Positions 7,842 to 16,585 are shown, counted from the stretch's first letter. The stretch is DNA of 39,199 nucleotides from Andreprevotia lacus DSM 23236 (GCF_900176275.1 NZ_FWXD01000032.1:1-39199); one strand, 5' to 3'. Translations and numbers: made by a program. The notes: generated by a model from the sequence alone, not told the origin.

Positions 7842-9047
7842 TCACAGGCTCTGGATGATGCCTGCCGCGCCCATGCCGGTACCGATACACATGGTGACCA
7901 TGCCGTACTGCCCCGGCTTGCCGGCACGGCGCAGACCATGCACCAGCGTGGCGGTACGGATGGCACCGGTCGCGCCCAGCGGGTGGCCCAGCGCAATGGC
8001 GCCGCCCTGCGGGTTGACGCGGCTCATGTCGAGACCCAGATCACGGCTGACCGCCAGCGCCTGCGCGGCAAAGGCTTCGTTCAGCTCGATCCAGGCCAGA
8101 TCATCCTGCTGCAAGCCAGCGAGCTTGAGCGCAGCCGGAATCGCTTCCTTCGGGCCGATACCCATGATTTCAGGCGGTACACCCTTGACCGCGAAGGTCA
8201 CGAAACGCGCCAGCGGGGTCAGGTTGAATTGCTTGAGGATCTTCTCCGACACCAGGATCACCGCACCGGCGCCATCCGACATCTGCGAGCTGTTGCCGGC
8301 AGTGACGCTACCCTTGGCGGCGAACACGGTCTTCAGTTTGGCCAGCCCCTCCAGACTGGTATCGCGGCGCGGGCCTTCGTCATCCAGCAGGGTTTTCTTG
8401 ATGTGTTCGACTTCGCCGGTGGCGAGGTTGGGCACGCGGTAGGTCACGTCCAGCGGGGTGATTTCGTCGCGGAACAGGCCGGCCTCGATGGCGGCCAGCG
8501 CACGGCGGTGCGATTCGACCGCGAATGCGTCCTGGTCTTCGCGGCTGACATTCCACTGGTTGGCAACCTTCTCGGCCGTCAGACCCATGCCGTAGGCAAT
8601 GGCGACGTTCTCGTCCTTGGCAAAGATGTCGGCATTGAGCGCCACCTTGTTGCCCATCATGGGCACCATGGACATGCTCTCGGTACCGGCACCGATCATG
8701 ATGTCGGCCTCGCCCAGGCGTATCTTGTCCGCCGCCATCGCCACGGCGTTGACGCCGGACGAGCAGAAACGGTTGATGGTGACGCCACCGACGGTATTGG
8801 GCAGGCCTGCCAGCAGCGCGCCGATGCGCGCCACGTTCATGCCTTGCTCGCCTTCCGGCATCGCGCAGCCGACGATCACGTCTTCGATCAAGGCCGGATC
8901 AAGGTTGGGCACTTGCGCCAGTGCGCCGCGCAGCACGTGCGCCAGCAAATCATCCGGCCGCACGTTCTTCATCATGCCGCGCGGCGCCTTGCCCACCGGC
9001 GTGCGCGTCGCAGCGACGATGTAGGCTTCCTGAATCTGTTTGCTCAT
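7842..9047 (-). CDS. fadA: Acetyl-CoA C-acyltransferase (3-ketoacyl-CoA thiolase)
   Basis: A 401-residue thiolase that carries out the last step of beta-oxidation, cleaving 3-ketoacyl-CoA with CoA to acetyl-CoA and a shortened acyl-CoA. The nucleophilic Cys95 lies in NRFCSSG, His355 in GHPLGATG and the second catalytic Cys387 in CIGTGMGAAG. Length is typical. The start ATG has an AGGAG Shine-Dalgarno. It follows the hydratase/dehydrogenase gene by 186 bases containing a palindromic element, and with it would form the bifunctional beta-oxidation complex. An acetoacetyl-CoA thiolase is the main alternative, but the neighbours favour FadA/FadI. Confidence 0.88.
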   Translation of the reverse strand: MSKQIQEAYIVAATRTPVGKAPRGMMKNVRPDDLLAHVLRGALAQVPNLDPALIEDVIVGCAMPEGEQGMNVARIGALLAGLPNTVGGVTINRFCSSGVNAVAMAADKIRLGEADIMIGAGTESMSMVPMMGNKVALNADIFAKDENVAIAYGMGLTAEKVANQWNVSREDQDAFAVESHRRALAAIEAGLFRDEITPLDVTYRVPNLATGEVEHIKKTLLDDEGPRRDTSLEGLAKLKTVFAAKGSVTAGNSSQMSDGAGAVILVSEKILKQFNLTPLARFVTFAVKGVPPEIMGIGPKEAIPAALKLAGLQQDDLAWIELNEAFAAQALAVSRDLGLDMSRVNPQGGAIALGHPLGATGAIRTATLVHGLRRAGKPGQYGMVTMCIGTGMGAAGIIQSL

Positions 9048-9153
9048 GGTGAGCTCCTAACTTTCTTGGGGCGGACAGACCGCCGTTATCCGTTCAGCGA
9101 GAAATTGACCAGCAAGCGTAGCGAGGCGGCGCAGGGCAAGGAGCAGGAGCACA

Positions 9154-9188
9154 GCAACCCGGAATGGACGTCGGTCCATGAGGATTGC
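9154..9188. repeat. Imperfect palindrome in the fadB-fadA spacer, possible dispersed intergenic repeat
   Basis: Inner arms ATGGAC/GTCCAT with a GTCG loop are extended by GCAACCC/GGATTGC (one G-U pair in RNA) after a short internal loop. The surrounding 9100-9230 has no coding gene. Its GC-rich, hairpin-centred layout resembles dispersed intergenic repeats in related genomes; this is from memory and not verified. Confidence 0.45.
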
Positions 9189-9233
9189 GAGCACCGCACG
9201 ACGCAGCCATGCGCCGCCGCAGTAGCTTGATGG

Positions 9234-11609
9234 TTAATTTCTGAGTGGTTTGTTGTTCTCCAGCATGTACATGATCCGCTCCTGCGTCTTGCCCTTCTTG
9301 AGCAAGCCCATGAACCGTTCACGCTCCAGCCGCAGGATCCACTCCTCGTTCACCAGCGTACCGGCATCGACATCGCCCCCCGTCACCACCTCGGCAATCT
9401 GCACGCCGATGTGATAGTCGTACTTGGAGATGAAACCGCCTTCCAGCATGTTGATCAGCTGGCCCTTGATGGTGGCTGCGCCAGTGCGACCAGCCACCGG
9501 GAAGGCCTTGGGCTTGACCGGTGCGCGGTAGCCGGTGGCGGCCAGTGCACGCACTTGCGCTTGCGCCACGAACAGCAGCTCGTTGGTATTGAACAGCACC
9601 ACGTCCGACTCTTTCAGGTAGCCGATCTGCTGGCCTTCCTCGGCACTGGTGCCGACCTTGGCCATCGCCATGGCGAGGTAGTAATCCTTGAGCACGGTCA
9701 GGATGTCGCCACCCTTGGCTTCGCGGCTGGCGCGCAGTGCAAATTCCTTGCAACCACCACCGGCCGGCAGCAGGCCGACGCCCACTTCCACCAGACCGAT
9801 ATAGGTTTCCACCGCAGCCACCACGCGGGCGCAATGCATCAGGAATTCGCAACCGCCGCCAAAGGCATAGCCTTGCGCGGCACCAACCACCGGCACCTTG
9901 GCGTACTTGATCGCCATCGAGGTGTTCTGGAATTCAGCCACCATGGTTTCGATGGCACCGAAATCACCGGTCATGAAGGCCGGGCCCATGCTGGCCAGGT
10001 CGGCGCCGACCGAGAACGGCGCTTCCGGATGCCAGATCACCAGACCCTGATAGCGCTCTTCGGCAATCTTGATCGCCTGTTGCACGCCGGCCAGCACGTT
10101 GGCGCCAATCGCATGCGCCTTGGTGGTGAACGACAGCACCGGCACATCCGGCGCCGCCGGCGGCAGCCACATGCGTACGCTGTCGTTTTCGAATACGGTT
10201 TCACCGTAATCCGGTTCGGCATCGCCGACCAGTTGCGGCGGGTAGAGCTGGCGGCCATACACCGGCAGCGCCGAGCGGCCGATCAGCTTGTCCTGCGCGG
10301 CACTGTACGAGCCTTGCGGCGCATGCACGCCGTCCACCTTGCCGACCCAGGCCGGCAGCGGGGTGCTGGCCATGGCCTTGCCGGCAGCGATGTCGGCATT
10401 GATGGCCTCGGCCACGGCTTGCCAGCCAGCAGCCTGCCACAGCTCGAACGGGCCTTGCTTCCAGCCGAAACCCCAGCGGATGGCAAAGTCGATATCACGC
10501 GCCGAATCGGCAATGGTCGGCAGCAAGGTGGCGACGTAATGCCACACATCGCGCAGGCAGGCCCACAGGAATTGCGCCTCGGGGTGGGCCGATTCGCGCA
10601 GCGCCTTCACCTTGGCAACCGGGTCGTCCAGCTTGAGGATGGCTTTGACTTCGTCGCTGCCCTTCTGGCCGCTTTCCACATACTCGCCCGCTTTCGGGTC
10701 GAGCACGGAAATGGCCTTGCCGTCTTTCTTGTAGATGCCGGCGCGGGTTTTCTGGCCCAACGCGCCCTTCTCGATCAGCGCGGCCAGCCAGGCCGGGCTC
10801 TTGTAGTAACCATGCCACGGATCATCGGGCAGGTTGTCGGTCATGGTCTTGACCACGTGGGCGAAGGTGTCGAGGCCCACTACGTCGGCAGTGCGGAACG
10901 TGGCCGATTTCGGGCGGCCCATGCGCGGGCCGGTCAGGTCGTCGACCACGTCGAAACGGATGCCGAATTGTTCGGCATGATGAATCGTCGCCAGCATCGA
11001 GAACACGCCGATGCGGTTGGCGATGAAGTTCGGGGTGTCCTTGGCGCGTACCACGCCCTTGCCCAAGCGGGTAACCAGGAAGCTTTCCAGCGCATCCAGC
11101 TCGCCGCTGCTGGTGCCTGCAGTCGGGATCAGCTCGACCAGGTACATGTAGCGCGGCGGGTTGAAGAAGTGGATGCCACAGAAGCGGGACTTGAGCGCAT
11201 CCGGCACGCCGTCGGCCAGTTTCTGGATCGACAGGCCCGAGGTATTGGTGGCAAGGATCGCATGCGGCGCAAGGTGCGGCGCAATCTTGGCGTAGAGATC
11301 AAGTTTCCAGTCCAGACGTTCGGCAATCGCTTCGATCACCAGATCGCAGGAGGCAAGCAATCCAAGGTCGCTACCGTAATTGGCTGGCTGGATCAGCTCG
11401 GCACGCATGGCCGACATCAGCGGTGCGGGCTTGAGCTTTTTCAGGTTATCCACCGCCTTGAGCACGATGCCGTTGGCATCGCCTTCCTTGGCGGGCAAGT
11501 CAAAGAGCACGGTATCGATGCCGGCATTGACGAGGTGCGCTGCAATCTGCGCCCCCATCACACCGGCACCCAGCACCGCCACACGGCGGATTGGCGCGGA
11601 ATGAGCCAT
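9234..11609 (-). CDS. FadN-type 3-hydroxyacyl-CoA dehydrogenase/enoyl-CoA hydratase
   Basis: A 791-residue bifunctional beta-oxidation enzyme with the dehydrogenase first and the hydratase last, the reverse of E. coli FadB and like Bacillus FadN. The NAD-binding motif GAGVMG is at 14-19. The dehydrogenase dyad is His147 (IHFFNPP) and Glu159 (LVELI). Near residues 590-640 the crotonase fold shows GGGCEF and LVEVGVGLLPAGGG, which supply the two catalytic Glu. It hydrates enoyl-CoA and oxidises the product to 3-ketoacyl-CoA for the thiolase next door. I chose the ATG at 11609 (MAHSAP), preceded by GAGAGGC, over an in-frame TTG five codons upstream that lies inside the Shine-Dalgarno. Confidence 0.9.
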   Translation of the reverse strand: MAHSAPIRRVAVLGAGVMGAQIAAHLVNAGIDTVLFDLPAKEGDANGIVLKAVDNLKKLKPAPLMSAMRAELIQPANYGSDLGLLASCDLVIEAIAERLDWKLDLYAKIAPHLAPHAILATNTSGLSIQKLADGVPDALKSRFCGIHFFNPPRYMYLVELIPTAGTSSGELDALESFLVTRLGKGVVRAKDTPNFIANRIGVFSMLATIHHAEQFGIRFDVVDDLTGPRMGRPKSATFRTADVVGLDTFAHVVKTMTDNLPDDPWHGYYKSPAWLAALIEKGALGQKTRAGIYKKDGKAISVLDPKAGEYVESGQKGSDEVKAILKLDDPVAKVKALRESAHPEAQFLWACLRDVWHYVATLLPTIADSARDIDFAIRWGFGWKQGPFELWQAAGWQAVAEAINADIAAGKAMASTPLPAWVGKVDGVHAPQGSYSAAQDKLIGRSALPVYGRQLYPPQLVGDAEPDYGETVFENDSVRMWLPPAAPDVPVLSFTTKAHAIGANVLAGVQQAIKIAEERYQGLVIWHPEAPFSVGADLASMGPAFMTGDFGAIETMVAEFQNTSMAIKYAKVPVVGAAQGYAFGGGCEFLMHCARVVAAVETYIGLVEVGVGLLPAGGGCKEFALRASREAKGGDILTVLKDYYLAMAMAKVGTSAEEGQQIGYLKESDVVLFNTNELLFVAQAQVRALAATGYRAPVKPKAFPVAGRTGAATIKGQLINMLEGGFISKYDYHIGVQIAEVVTGGDVDAGTLVNEEWILRLERERFMGLLKKGKTQERIMYMLENNKPLRN

Positions 11610-11671
11610 TGGATTGCCTCTCAAAACACTGTGAATGGCTGGCGGCGGGCCGCCTGCCGGTTGCGTGAGAG

Positions 11672-11712
11672 TCTGCTTGCGACCTGGCCTTTCCGCCGGA
11701 GTCGCAAACAGA
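11672..11712. repeat. Stem-loop in the fadL-fadB spacer
   Basis: TCTGCTTGCGAC and GTCGCAAACAGA pair over 12 bases with one mismatch around a 17-base loop. There is no U-tract, so it is not a standard terminator. It could be an RNA processing or stabilising element between the two genes. Confidence 0.45.
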
Positions 11713-11724
11713 CCCCGAGGCCGC

Positions 11725-13017
11725 TTAGAACTTGTAGTTCAACTGCAGGCCGAAGATGTTGGCGTAGCTGCTGAAATCAGCAGTCGTGGTGGTCTTGCTG
11801 GTCTCTTCATAGGTCTTCATGCTGGCATTCTTGATGTCGACATAGGTGTAGGCGACATCCATGGAAAGCTCCTTGCTGAAGGCATAGTTGAGGCCAAGCG
11901 AGAACCAGGTGCGATCGCTGTCCGGCAGGCCGACGATGCGCAGGTCATCACTCGGCACCGGCGACTGGTCGAAAGCGATACCGGTGCGCAGCTTGAGCTT
12001 GTCGCTGTATTGGTACTGCAGGCCCAGCGAGAAGCGGTTGGTGTCGTTCCAGTTCTGCGGGATTGTCGCGGTCGCGCCATTGGCCAGCTTGAGCTTGATT
12101 TCATGCAACTCGGAGTGGCCGGTGCGGGTGTAGTCACCAGTGATGGTCCATACATCGTTCAGCTTTTTCATGAAGTTGATCGAGTACGACTCGGGCGTTT
12201 CGATATCGATGGTGCCGTTGGCGGTCAGCGCTGCAATCGGCGCGCCACTGGCAACCACATTGCCCTTGGCATCGCCGCTCAGCGTGTGCTTGATGCTGGA
12301 ACGATAAGCCAGGCCGAAGCGCAGGGTCGGGTCCACCGTCCAGGTCGCGCCCAAGTTGAAGCCGAACCCCCAGTCATCCCCTTTGTAATTGAGCTGGCCG
12401 TCGATCAGGCGCGGTGGCAGTGCCGGCACCACGCCTGCGATGATGGCCTTGCTGAACTTGGCCTCGGTGTATTGCGCGGTCACGCCGGCGCCGATCGAGA
12501 ACTGGTCGTTGATCTTGTAGGCAATCTCGGGGTTGATGGCCAGGGTTTGCAGCTCAAGGTTGATGCCGTTGTAGCGGCCGGCCCACGTGCTGTCCCAATC
12601 GGTCTTGTCGCCAAACGGCACGAACAGGCCCAGGCCGGCATACAGGTTGTCGCTGAATTGATGGGTCAGATACATCTGCGGCACCACCACCGGCTCGGTC
12701 GGCGAACCGCCGTTGCCGCCGGTGAACGACTGGGCAGGCAGGCCGGTGCGGCTGGCCTTGACGTTGCTGGCGCTGACATGCGGATCAACCACGATCAGCG
12801 CACCGCTGAAGTTGGTGCCGTCCAGATTGGTAATGCCGGCGGGGTTATAAAACACCACCGACGCATCGGCAGCTTCCGCCGCATTGGAATTGGCGACGCC
12901 CTGCGAGCTGACGCTCTGTACGCCAAAGTGGTAACCCGATGCATGTGCCTGAGCGGCGACAAGCACGATGCTGCCTGCACCAATAAGCTGCACTGCCCGT
13001 GCGATTTTTTTCATCAT
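11725..13017 (-). CDS. fadL: FadL/OmpP1-family outer membrane long-chain fatty acid transporter
   Basis: The protein has 430 residues. A signal peptide (about 1-26, MMKKIARAV... cut after AHA) precedes the FadL hatch region with its conserved NPAG motif (VVFYNPAGITNL) and a 14-strand barrel ending in aromatic-K-F (LNYKF). FadL proteins carry hydrophobic compounds, usually long-chain fatty acids, across the outer membrane. I chose the ATG at 13017, with GGAGAG upstream, rather than a GTG five codons earlier. It sits between fadE and the hydratase gene on the same strand, and a candidate operator for the local PsrA-like repressor lies in its promoter region (13081-13098). Confidence 0.88.
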   Translation of the reverse strand: MMKKIARAVQLIGAGSIVLVAAQAHASGYHFGVQSVSSQGVANSNAAEAADASVVFYNPAGITNLDGTNFSGALIVVDPHVSASNVKASRTGLPAQSFTGGNGGSPTEPVVVPQMYLTHQFSDNLYAGLGLFVPFGDKTDWDSTWAGRYNGINLELQTLAINPEIAYKINDQFSIGAGVTAQYTEAKFSKAIIAGVVPALPPRLIDGQLNYKGDDWGFGFNLGATWTVDPTLRFGLAYRSSIKHTLSGDAKGNVVASGAPIAALTANGTIDIETPESYSINFMKKLNDVWTITGDYTRTGHSELHEIKLKLANGATATIPQNWNDTNRFSLGLQYQYSDKLKLRTGIAFDQSPVPSDDLRIVGLPDSDRTWFSLGLNYAFSKELSMDVAYTYVDIKNASMKTYEETSKTTTTADFSSYANIFGLQLNYKF

Positions 13018-13080
13018 TGCTGCGCTCTCCACGAAACAGCCTGTACCGGCTGAAATTCAACGATTCAAAGCCTCGATTCA

Positions 13081-13098
13081 ATCAAACGAATGATTTAA
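13081..13098. promoter_or_regulatory. Candidate PsrA-type operator upstream of fadL
   Basis: ATCAAACGAATGATTTAA matches the near-perfect operator at 16371-16388 in 13 of 18 positions, including an intact left half CAAACG. It lies about 65 bases upstream of the fadL start. The right half is degenerate, so this is tentative. Confidence 0.4.
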
Positions 13099-13117
13099 CC
13101 GTGAGTAAAAAGCATCC

Positions 13118-13141
13118 TGTAGTTTCACATTAAAGACTACA
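13118..13141. repeat. Inverted repeat TGTAGT-N12-ACTACA upstream of fadL
   Basis: A perfect six-base inverted repeat lies between the fadE stop and fadL. ACTACA is the same word repeated upstream of the 30-codon gene, so the two may share a regulator, but six-base words recur by chance. Confidence 0.35.
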
Positions 13142-13184
13142 AGTGCGGTTTCTACTGATGCACCCGTTCTGTGCCTTGATTGGC

Positions 13185-15641
13185 TCAAAACACGACGCGG
13201 TGCACCGCTTCGGGGTCGGCATGTTTCAGATCCTTGTCAAAGTCGTCAACCATAATGACTTCGCGCTTGAGGCGGCGAGCCCGTTCGACAGCCGCGAACT
13301 CGGCCTCGGTGATGAAGCCCTTGGCACGCGCCTCTTCCAGCCGGCCGCGTGCGGTAATGGCACGCAACTGGCCTTCGCGCTGGGCGCGGCGCAGTTTGCT
13401 CTCCAGCCCTTCGGTCTCGATCACCGCCTTCATGGCCGGCTCCAGCACACCAACGGCGTCGTTCTCGTCCTTGGGCACATACATGAACTCGGTCAGACGG
13501 GCACGGCTGGGCGACGGCTCCATCAGCGAGCGGGCAATACGGGTGCCAACGCGGTCGGCCGGGCCTTTCAGGCTCATGCCCAGCGGGAACACCACGCGGC
13601 GCATGCACCACGCCAGGAAACGGTTGGGGTGGTTGTTGAGGAAGCCGTTCATGGCTTCCTGCACGTCGTACAGTGCCGATTCAACGGCCCAGCGCACCAG
13701 CGGGCGGTCTTCTTTCGGCTCGCCATCGTCGTGGAATTTCTTCAGCGCGGCGGTAGCGATATACAGGCCGGACAGCATGTCACCCAGACGGGCCGACAGC
13801 TTTTCGCGGAACTTCAGGCTGCCCCCCAGGGTGGCCATGCCCATGTCGGACAGGAAGGCAAACGCAGCGGACAGGCGCACGATGTCGCGATAGTTCTGCG
13901 CGGTCGGCCCGGACTTGGGCGCGGCAACCAGGCGGGCGCCGGTCAGGCCCATCACGAAGGCGCGTGCCTTGTTGGAAATGGTGAAACCCATGTGGCCGAT
14001 CACGGCGTCGTCGAACGCTACCGCATCGTTGGCCATGGCCGCGCGCATTTCCTTCAGCACGAAGGGATGGCAGCGGATGGCACCCTGACCGTAGATGATC
14101 ATGCTGCGGGTAAGGATGTTGGCGCCTTCGACGGTGATGGCGACCGGAATCGCGCCATAGCCCGAGGCCAGATAGTTGCGCGGACCGATACAGACCGCCT
14201 TGCCGGCGTGCACGTCCATCGCATCGTTCAGCACTTTGCGCATGCGCTCGGTGTTGTGATATTTGAGGATGCCCGACAGCACCGACGGCTTCTCGCCCAT
14301 GTCGAGGCCGGTCAGCGCCAGGCGCTGCGCAGCATCCATCTGGTACGCCATGCCGCCAATGCGGCCCAGCGCTTCATCCACGCCCTCGAAGCGGCCGATG
14401 GCCAGACCAAACTGGTTACGGATGCGGGCATAAGCGCCCGTGGTGAACGAAGCCACCTTGCCCGAGGCCACCGACATCGCCGGCAGCGAGATGCAGCGGC
14501 CCACCGACAGACACTCGACCAGCATGCGCCAGCCCTGGCCGACGTAGCTTGCGCCACCAATCACCCAGTCCATCGGGATGAACACGTCCTTGCCCCAGTT
14601 CGGGCCGTTCATGAATACGGCGGTGCCCGGATAATGGCGACGGCCGATGTTCACCCCCTCGTGATTGGTTGGAATCAGCGCGCAGGTGATGCCGATGTCG
14701 TCCTTCTCACCAATCAGGTGTTCCGGGTCGTACAGCTTGAACGCCATGCCCAGCACGGTGGCAACCGGGCCCAGGGTGATGTAGCGCTTTTCCCACGACA
14801 GGCGGATACCCAGCACGTTATCGTGATGCTCACCAGTCAGCGGGTCGGTATAGCTGCCGCGCGCCACCACGCCGAAGTCCGGGATGCCGCCGGCATCAGA
14901 ACCGGCCTCGGGGCTGGTCAGCGCAAAACACGGGATATCGACACCCTTGGCCAGACGCGGCAGATAGTAGTTCTTTTGCGCCTCGGTGCCATAGTGCTGC
15001 AGCAGCTCGCCCGGGCCGAGCGAGTTGGGCACCATCACGGTGACGGCAGCCGAACCCGAGCGGGTAGCGATCTTGGTTACGACGCGGGCATGGGCGTAGT
15101 TGGAGAACTCCTTGCCGCCGTATTCACGCTTGATGATCATGCCCAGGAAGCCCTGATCCTTGATGAACTGCCATACTTCCGGCGGCAGGTCCTTGGTCTC
15201 GGTGGTAATCTTCCAGTCGTCGAGCATGGCGCACAGTTGCTCGGTCGGACCATTCAGGAAAGCTTCTTCCTCGGCAGACAGCTTGGGCGCCGGATAGCTG
15301 TGCAGCTTGGCGAAATCCGGCTTGCCGGAGAACAGATCACGATCCCACCACACGGTGCCGGCATCGACCGCTTCCTGCTCGGTCTGCGACATCGGCGGGG
15401 TGATTTTCTTGAAAATTCCGAACAGCGGGCCGGTAATCAGCGCGCGGCGCAGCGGTTTGAAATTGAGGATGGCCAGCACGACGGCCACGCCCACCAGCCA
15501 GCCGATATGCGCACCACGGCCATAGACACCAAAACCGGTACCGGCCAGCGCGACCAGCGATGACAGCCACAGCGGTGCACGCAGATAAGCCAGCACCAGT
15601 ACAGCGACGACAATTGCCGCCAGACAGATCAACACAGACAT
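13185..15641 (-). CDS. fadE: Acyl-CoA dehydrogenase FadE
   Basis: The protein has 818 residues, matching the unusually long FadE of E. coli (814). Two hydrophobic N-terminal segments (about 1-60) are followed by an acyl-CoA dehydrogenase N-terminal and middle domain (from about 85; GFLGMIIKREYGGKEFS, then the flavin-side PEAGSDAGG) and the FadE-specific C-terminal domain (DUF1974). It carries out the first beta-oxidation step, oxidising acyl-CoA to trans-2-enoyl-CoA with FAD. The start has a strong GGGGGAG Shine-Dalgarno. The gene begins only 36 bases after the TetR gene, so the two are probably co-transcribed and under that repressor's control. Confidence 0.92.
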   Translation of the reverse strand: MSVLICLAAIVVAVLVLAYLRAPLWLSSLVALAGTGFGVYGRGAHIGWLVGVAVVLAILNFKPLRRALITGPLFGIFKKITPPMSQTEQEAVDAGTVWWDRDLFSGKPDFAKLHSYPAPKLSAEEEAFLNGPTEQLCAMLDDWKITTETKDLPPEVWQFIKDQGFLGMIIKREYGGKEFSNYAHARVVTKIATRSGSAAVTVMVPNSLGPGELLQHYGTEAQKNYYLPRLAKGVDIPCFALTSPEAGSDAGGIPDFGVVARGSYTDPLTGEHHDNVLGIRLSWEKRYITLGPVATVLGMAFKLYDPEHLIGEKDDIGITCALIPTNHEGVNIGRRHYPGTAVFMNGPNWGKDVFIPMDWVIGGASYVGQGWRMLVECLSVGRCISLPAMSVASGKVASFTTGAYARIRNQFGLAIGRFEGVDEALGRIGGMAYQMDAAQRLALTGLDMGEKPSVLSGILKYHNTERMRKVLNDAMDVHAGKAVCIGPRNYLASGYGAIPVAITVEGANILTRSMIIYGQGAIRCHPFVLKEMRAAMANDAVAFDDAVIGHMGFTISNKARAFVMGLTGARLVAAPKSGPTAQNYRDIVRLSAAFAFLSDMGMATLGGSLKFREKLSARLGDMLSGLYIATAALKKFHDDGEPKEDRPLVRWAVESALYDVQEAMNGFLNNHPNRFLAWCMRRVVFPLGMSLKGPADRVGTRIARSLMEPSPSRARLTEFMYVPKDENDAVGVLEPAMKAVIETEGLESKLRRAQREGQLRAITARGRLEEARAKGFITEAEFAAVERARRLKREVIMVDDFDKDLKHADPEAVHRVVF

Positions 15642-15677
15642 TGCGTTCTCCCCCTCAAGGAATCAAATCGCAGGAAT

Positions 15678-16325
15678 TCAGTTCGCTGCCGGCGCAACAA
15701 GGCCGGCAACCAGGAATGGCAACAGCATGCGGGCGACCAGTTGCGGGTCACGCGCGTTGGTTTTGGGTTGCTCCATGAACAGGCGCAGCACGTTGTTGCC
15801 GGCAAAGGCGCTGAACATGGCGCTGGTCAGGAAATGGAAGCGCCAGTGCACTTCGTTTTCGGTCAGGTGCGGCAGTGCCTTTTGCAGCGCACCGGCGTAG
15901 CGGCGTACCACTTCGCCATAGCGGCGCGGCATGCTTTCTTTCAGAATGGGATGTGGCTCGACATAGGCACGGGCCAGCAGGCGCACAAAGGTCAGGCCGC
16001 CATATTCCGGGTCGGCGCCCAGTTGTAGCGCGGACTGGATGAAAGCGCTGACGATGTCATCGGCAAGCGGAGCGGGTTTGCTGCGCTCCAGCGCATCGAT
16101 ATTGGCAATGGTCAGCCGTGCAAACGGTTCTGCCCGGCGCTCGAATACCGCGCGGTACAGCCCGTCCTTGGAGCCGAAGTAATAGTTGACCGCAGCGATG
16201 TTCACCGCCGCCGATTGCGTGATCAGCCGCATCGACGTACCGTCGAAGCCGTGTTCAACAAACAGGATTTCGGCCGCATCCAGTATGCGTACCGATGTTT
16301 CCTGTGCCTTGGCAGATTCCGCCAT
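15678..16325 (-). CDS. psrA: PsrA-like TetR-family regulator of fatty acid degradation
   Basis: The protein has 215 residues. The TetR helix-turn-helix occupies about residues 12-58 (RILDAAEILFVEHGF, then AAVNIAAVNYYFGSKDGLYRAVF), very like Pseudomonas PsrA. The C-terminal ligand domain keeps PsrA-like stretches such as HWRFHFLTSAMFSAFAG and MLLPFLVAGL. PsrA-type proteins repress beta-oxidation genes and release DNA when bound by long-chain acyl ligands. Here the gene heads a run of fadE, fadL, a hydratase/dehydrogenase and a thiolase, and its own promoter overlaps a CAAAC-N4-GTTTG palindrome, the PsrA consensus. Autorepression is inferred. The start has GGAGAGC upstream. Confidence 0.85.
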   Translation of the reverse strand: MAESAKAQETSVRILDAAEILFVEHGFDGTSMRLITQSAAVNIAAVNYYFGSKDGLYRAVFERRAEPFARLTIANIDALERSKPAPLADDIVSAFIQSALQLGADPEYGGLTFVRLLARAYVEPHPILKESMPRRYGEVVRRYAGALQKALPHLTENEVHWRFHFLTSAMFSAFAGNNVLRLFMEQPKTNARDPQLVARMLLPFLVAGLVAPAAN

Positions 16326-16370
16326 TTTGCTCTCCGTCGTGCTGCCGACCTGTAGTCGTCGCCCGTTTCA

Positions 16371-16388
16371 TTCAAACGTGTGTTTGAA
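16371..16388. promoter_or_regulatory. PsrA-type operator
   Basis: TTCAAACGTGTGTTTGAA has perfect seven-base arms around GTGT and fits the published PsrA consensus (G/C)AAAC-N2-4-GTTT(G/C). It begins directly downstream of the -10 of the regulator promoter, so a bound repressor would block transcription of the tetR-fadE unit. A further GTTTCA half-site flanks it at 16365-16370. Confidence 0.8.
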
Positions 16389-16416
16389 ACTATAGCAGCG
16401 CGATTACAAGCGTCAA
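16389..16416 (-). promoter_or_regulatory. Promoter of the PsrA-like regulator and fadE
   Basis: Minus-strand -35 TTGACG (16411-16416) and -10 TATAGT (16389-16394) with a 16-base spacer, a strong sigma70 match. Transcription would start near 16382, inside the operator. Confidence 0.75.
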
Positions 16417-16436
16417 GTAGGTGTTGACCCGGATAA

Positions 16437-16466
16437 GTGCAATTCATCGGTTTTTGCACCAAAAAC
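16437..16466. repeat. Overlapping inverted repeats upstream of the betaine importer
   Basis: GTGCAA...TTGCAC (16437-16442 and 16454-16459) overlaps GTTTTTG-CAC-CAAAAAC (16450-16466). They lie between a TTGACC -35-like word (16424-16429) and the binding-protein gene and could be operator sites. No -10 at good spacing was seen. Confidence 0.35.
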
Positions 16467-16585
16467 GCTGCTTCGCCCGCCGTTTCACAACGGAATCCGG
16501 CCGGGCAAGGCTGTCACATCGGCGGCACAAAGCGCCTGCATGCTCTAGAAAGGAGCAAGCACAACCCATGCATGGAGCCCGCCCG

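Noticed and set aside
7827-9230. 467-residue plus-strand open frame opposite the thiolase
   Set aside because: Mostly antisense of the thiolase and partly of the palindromic spacer; no ribosome binding site or domain.
9411-11774. 787-residue plus-strand open frame opposite the hydratase/dehydrogenase gene
   Set aside because: Antisense shadow; the minus-strand gene has all catalytic motifs.
13143-15563. 806-residue plus-strand open frame opposite fadE
   Set aside because: Antisense shadow with no domain; fadE is certain.
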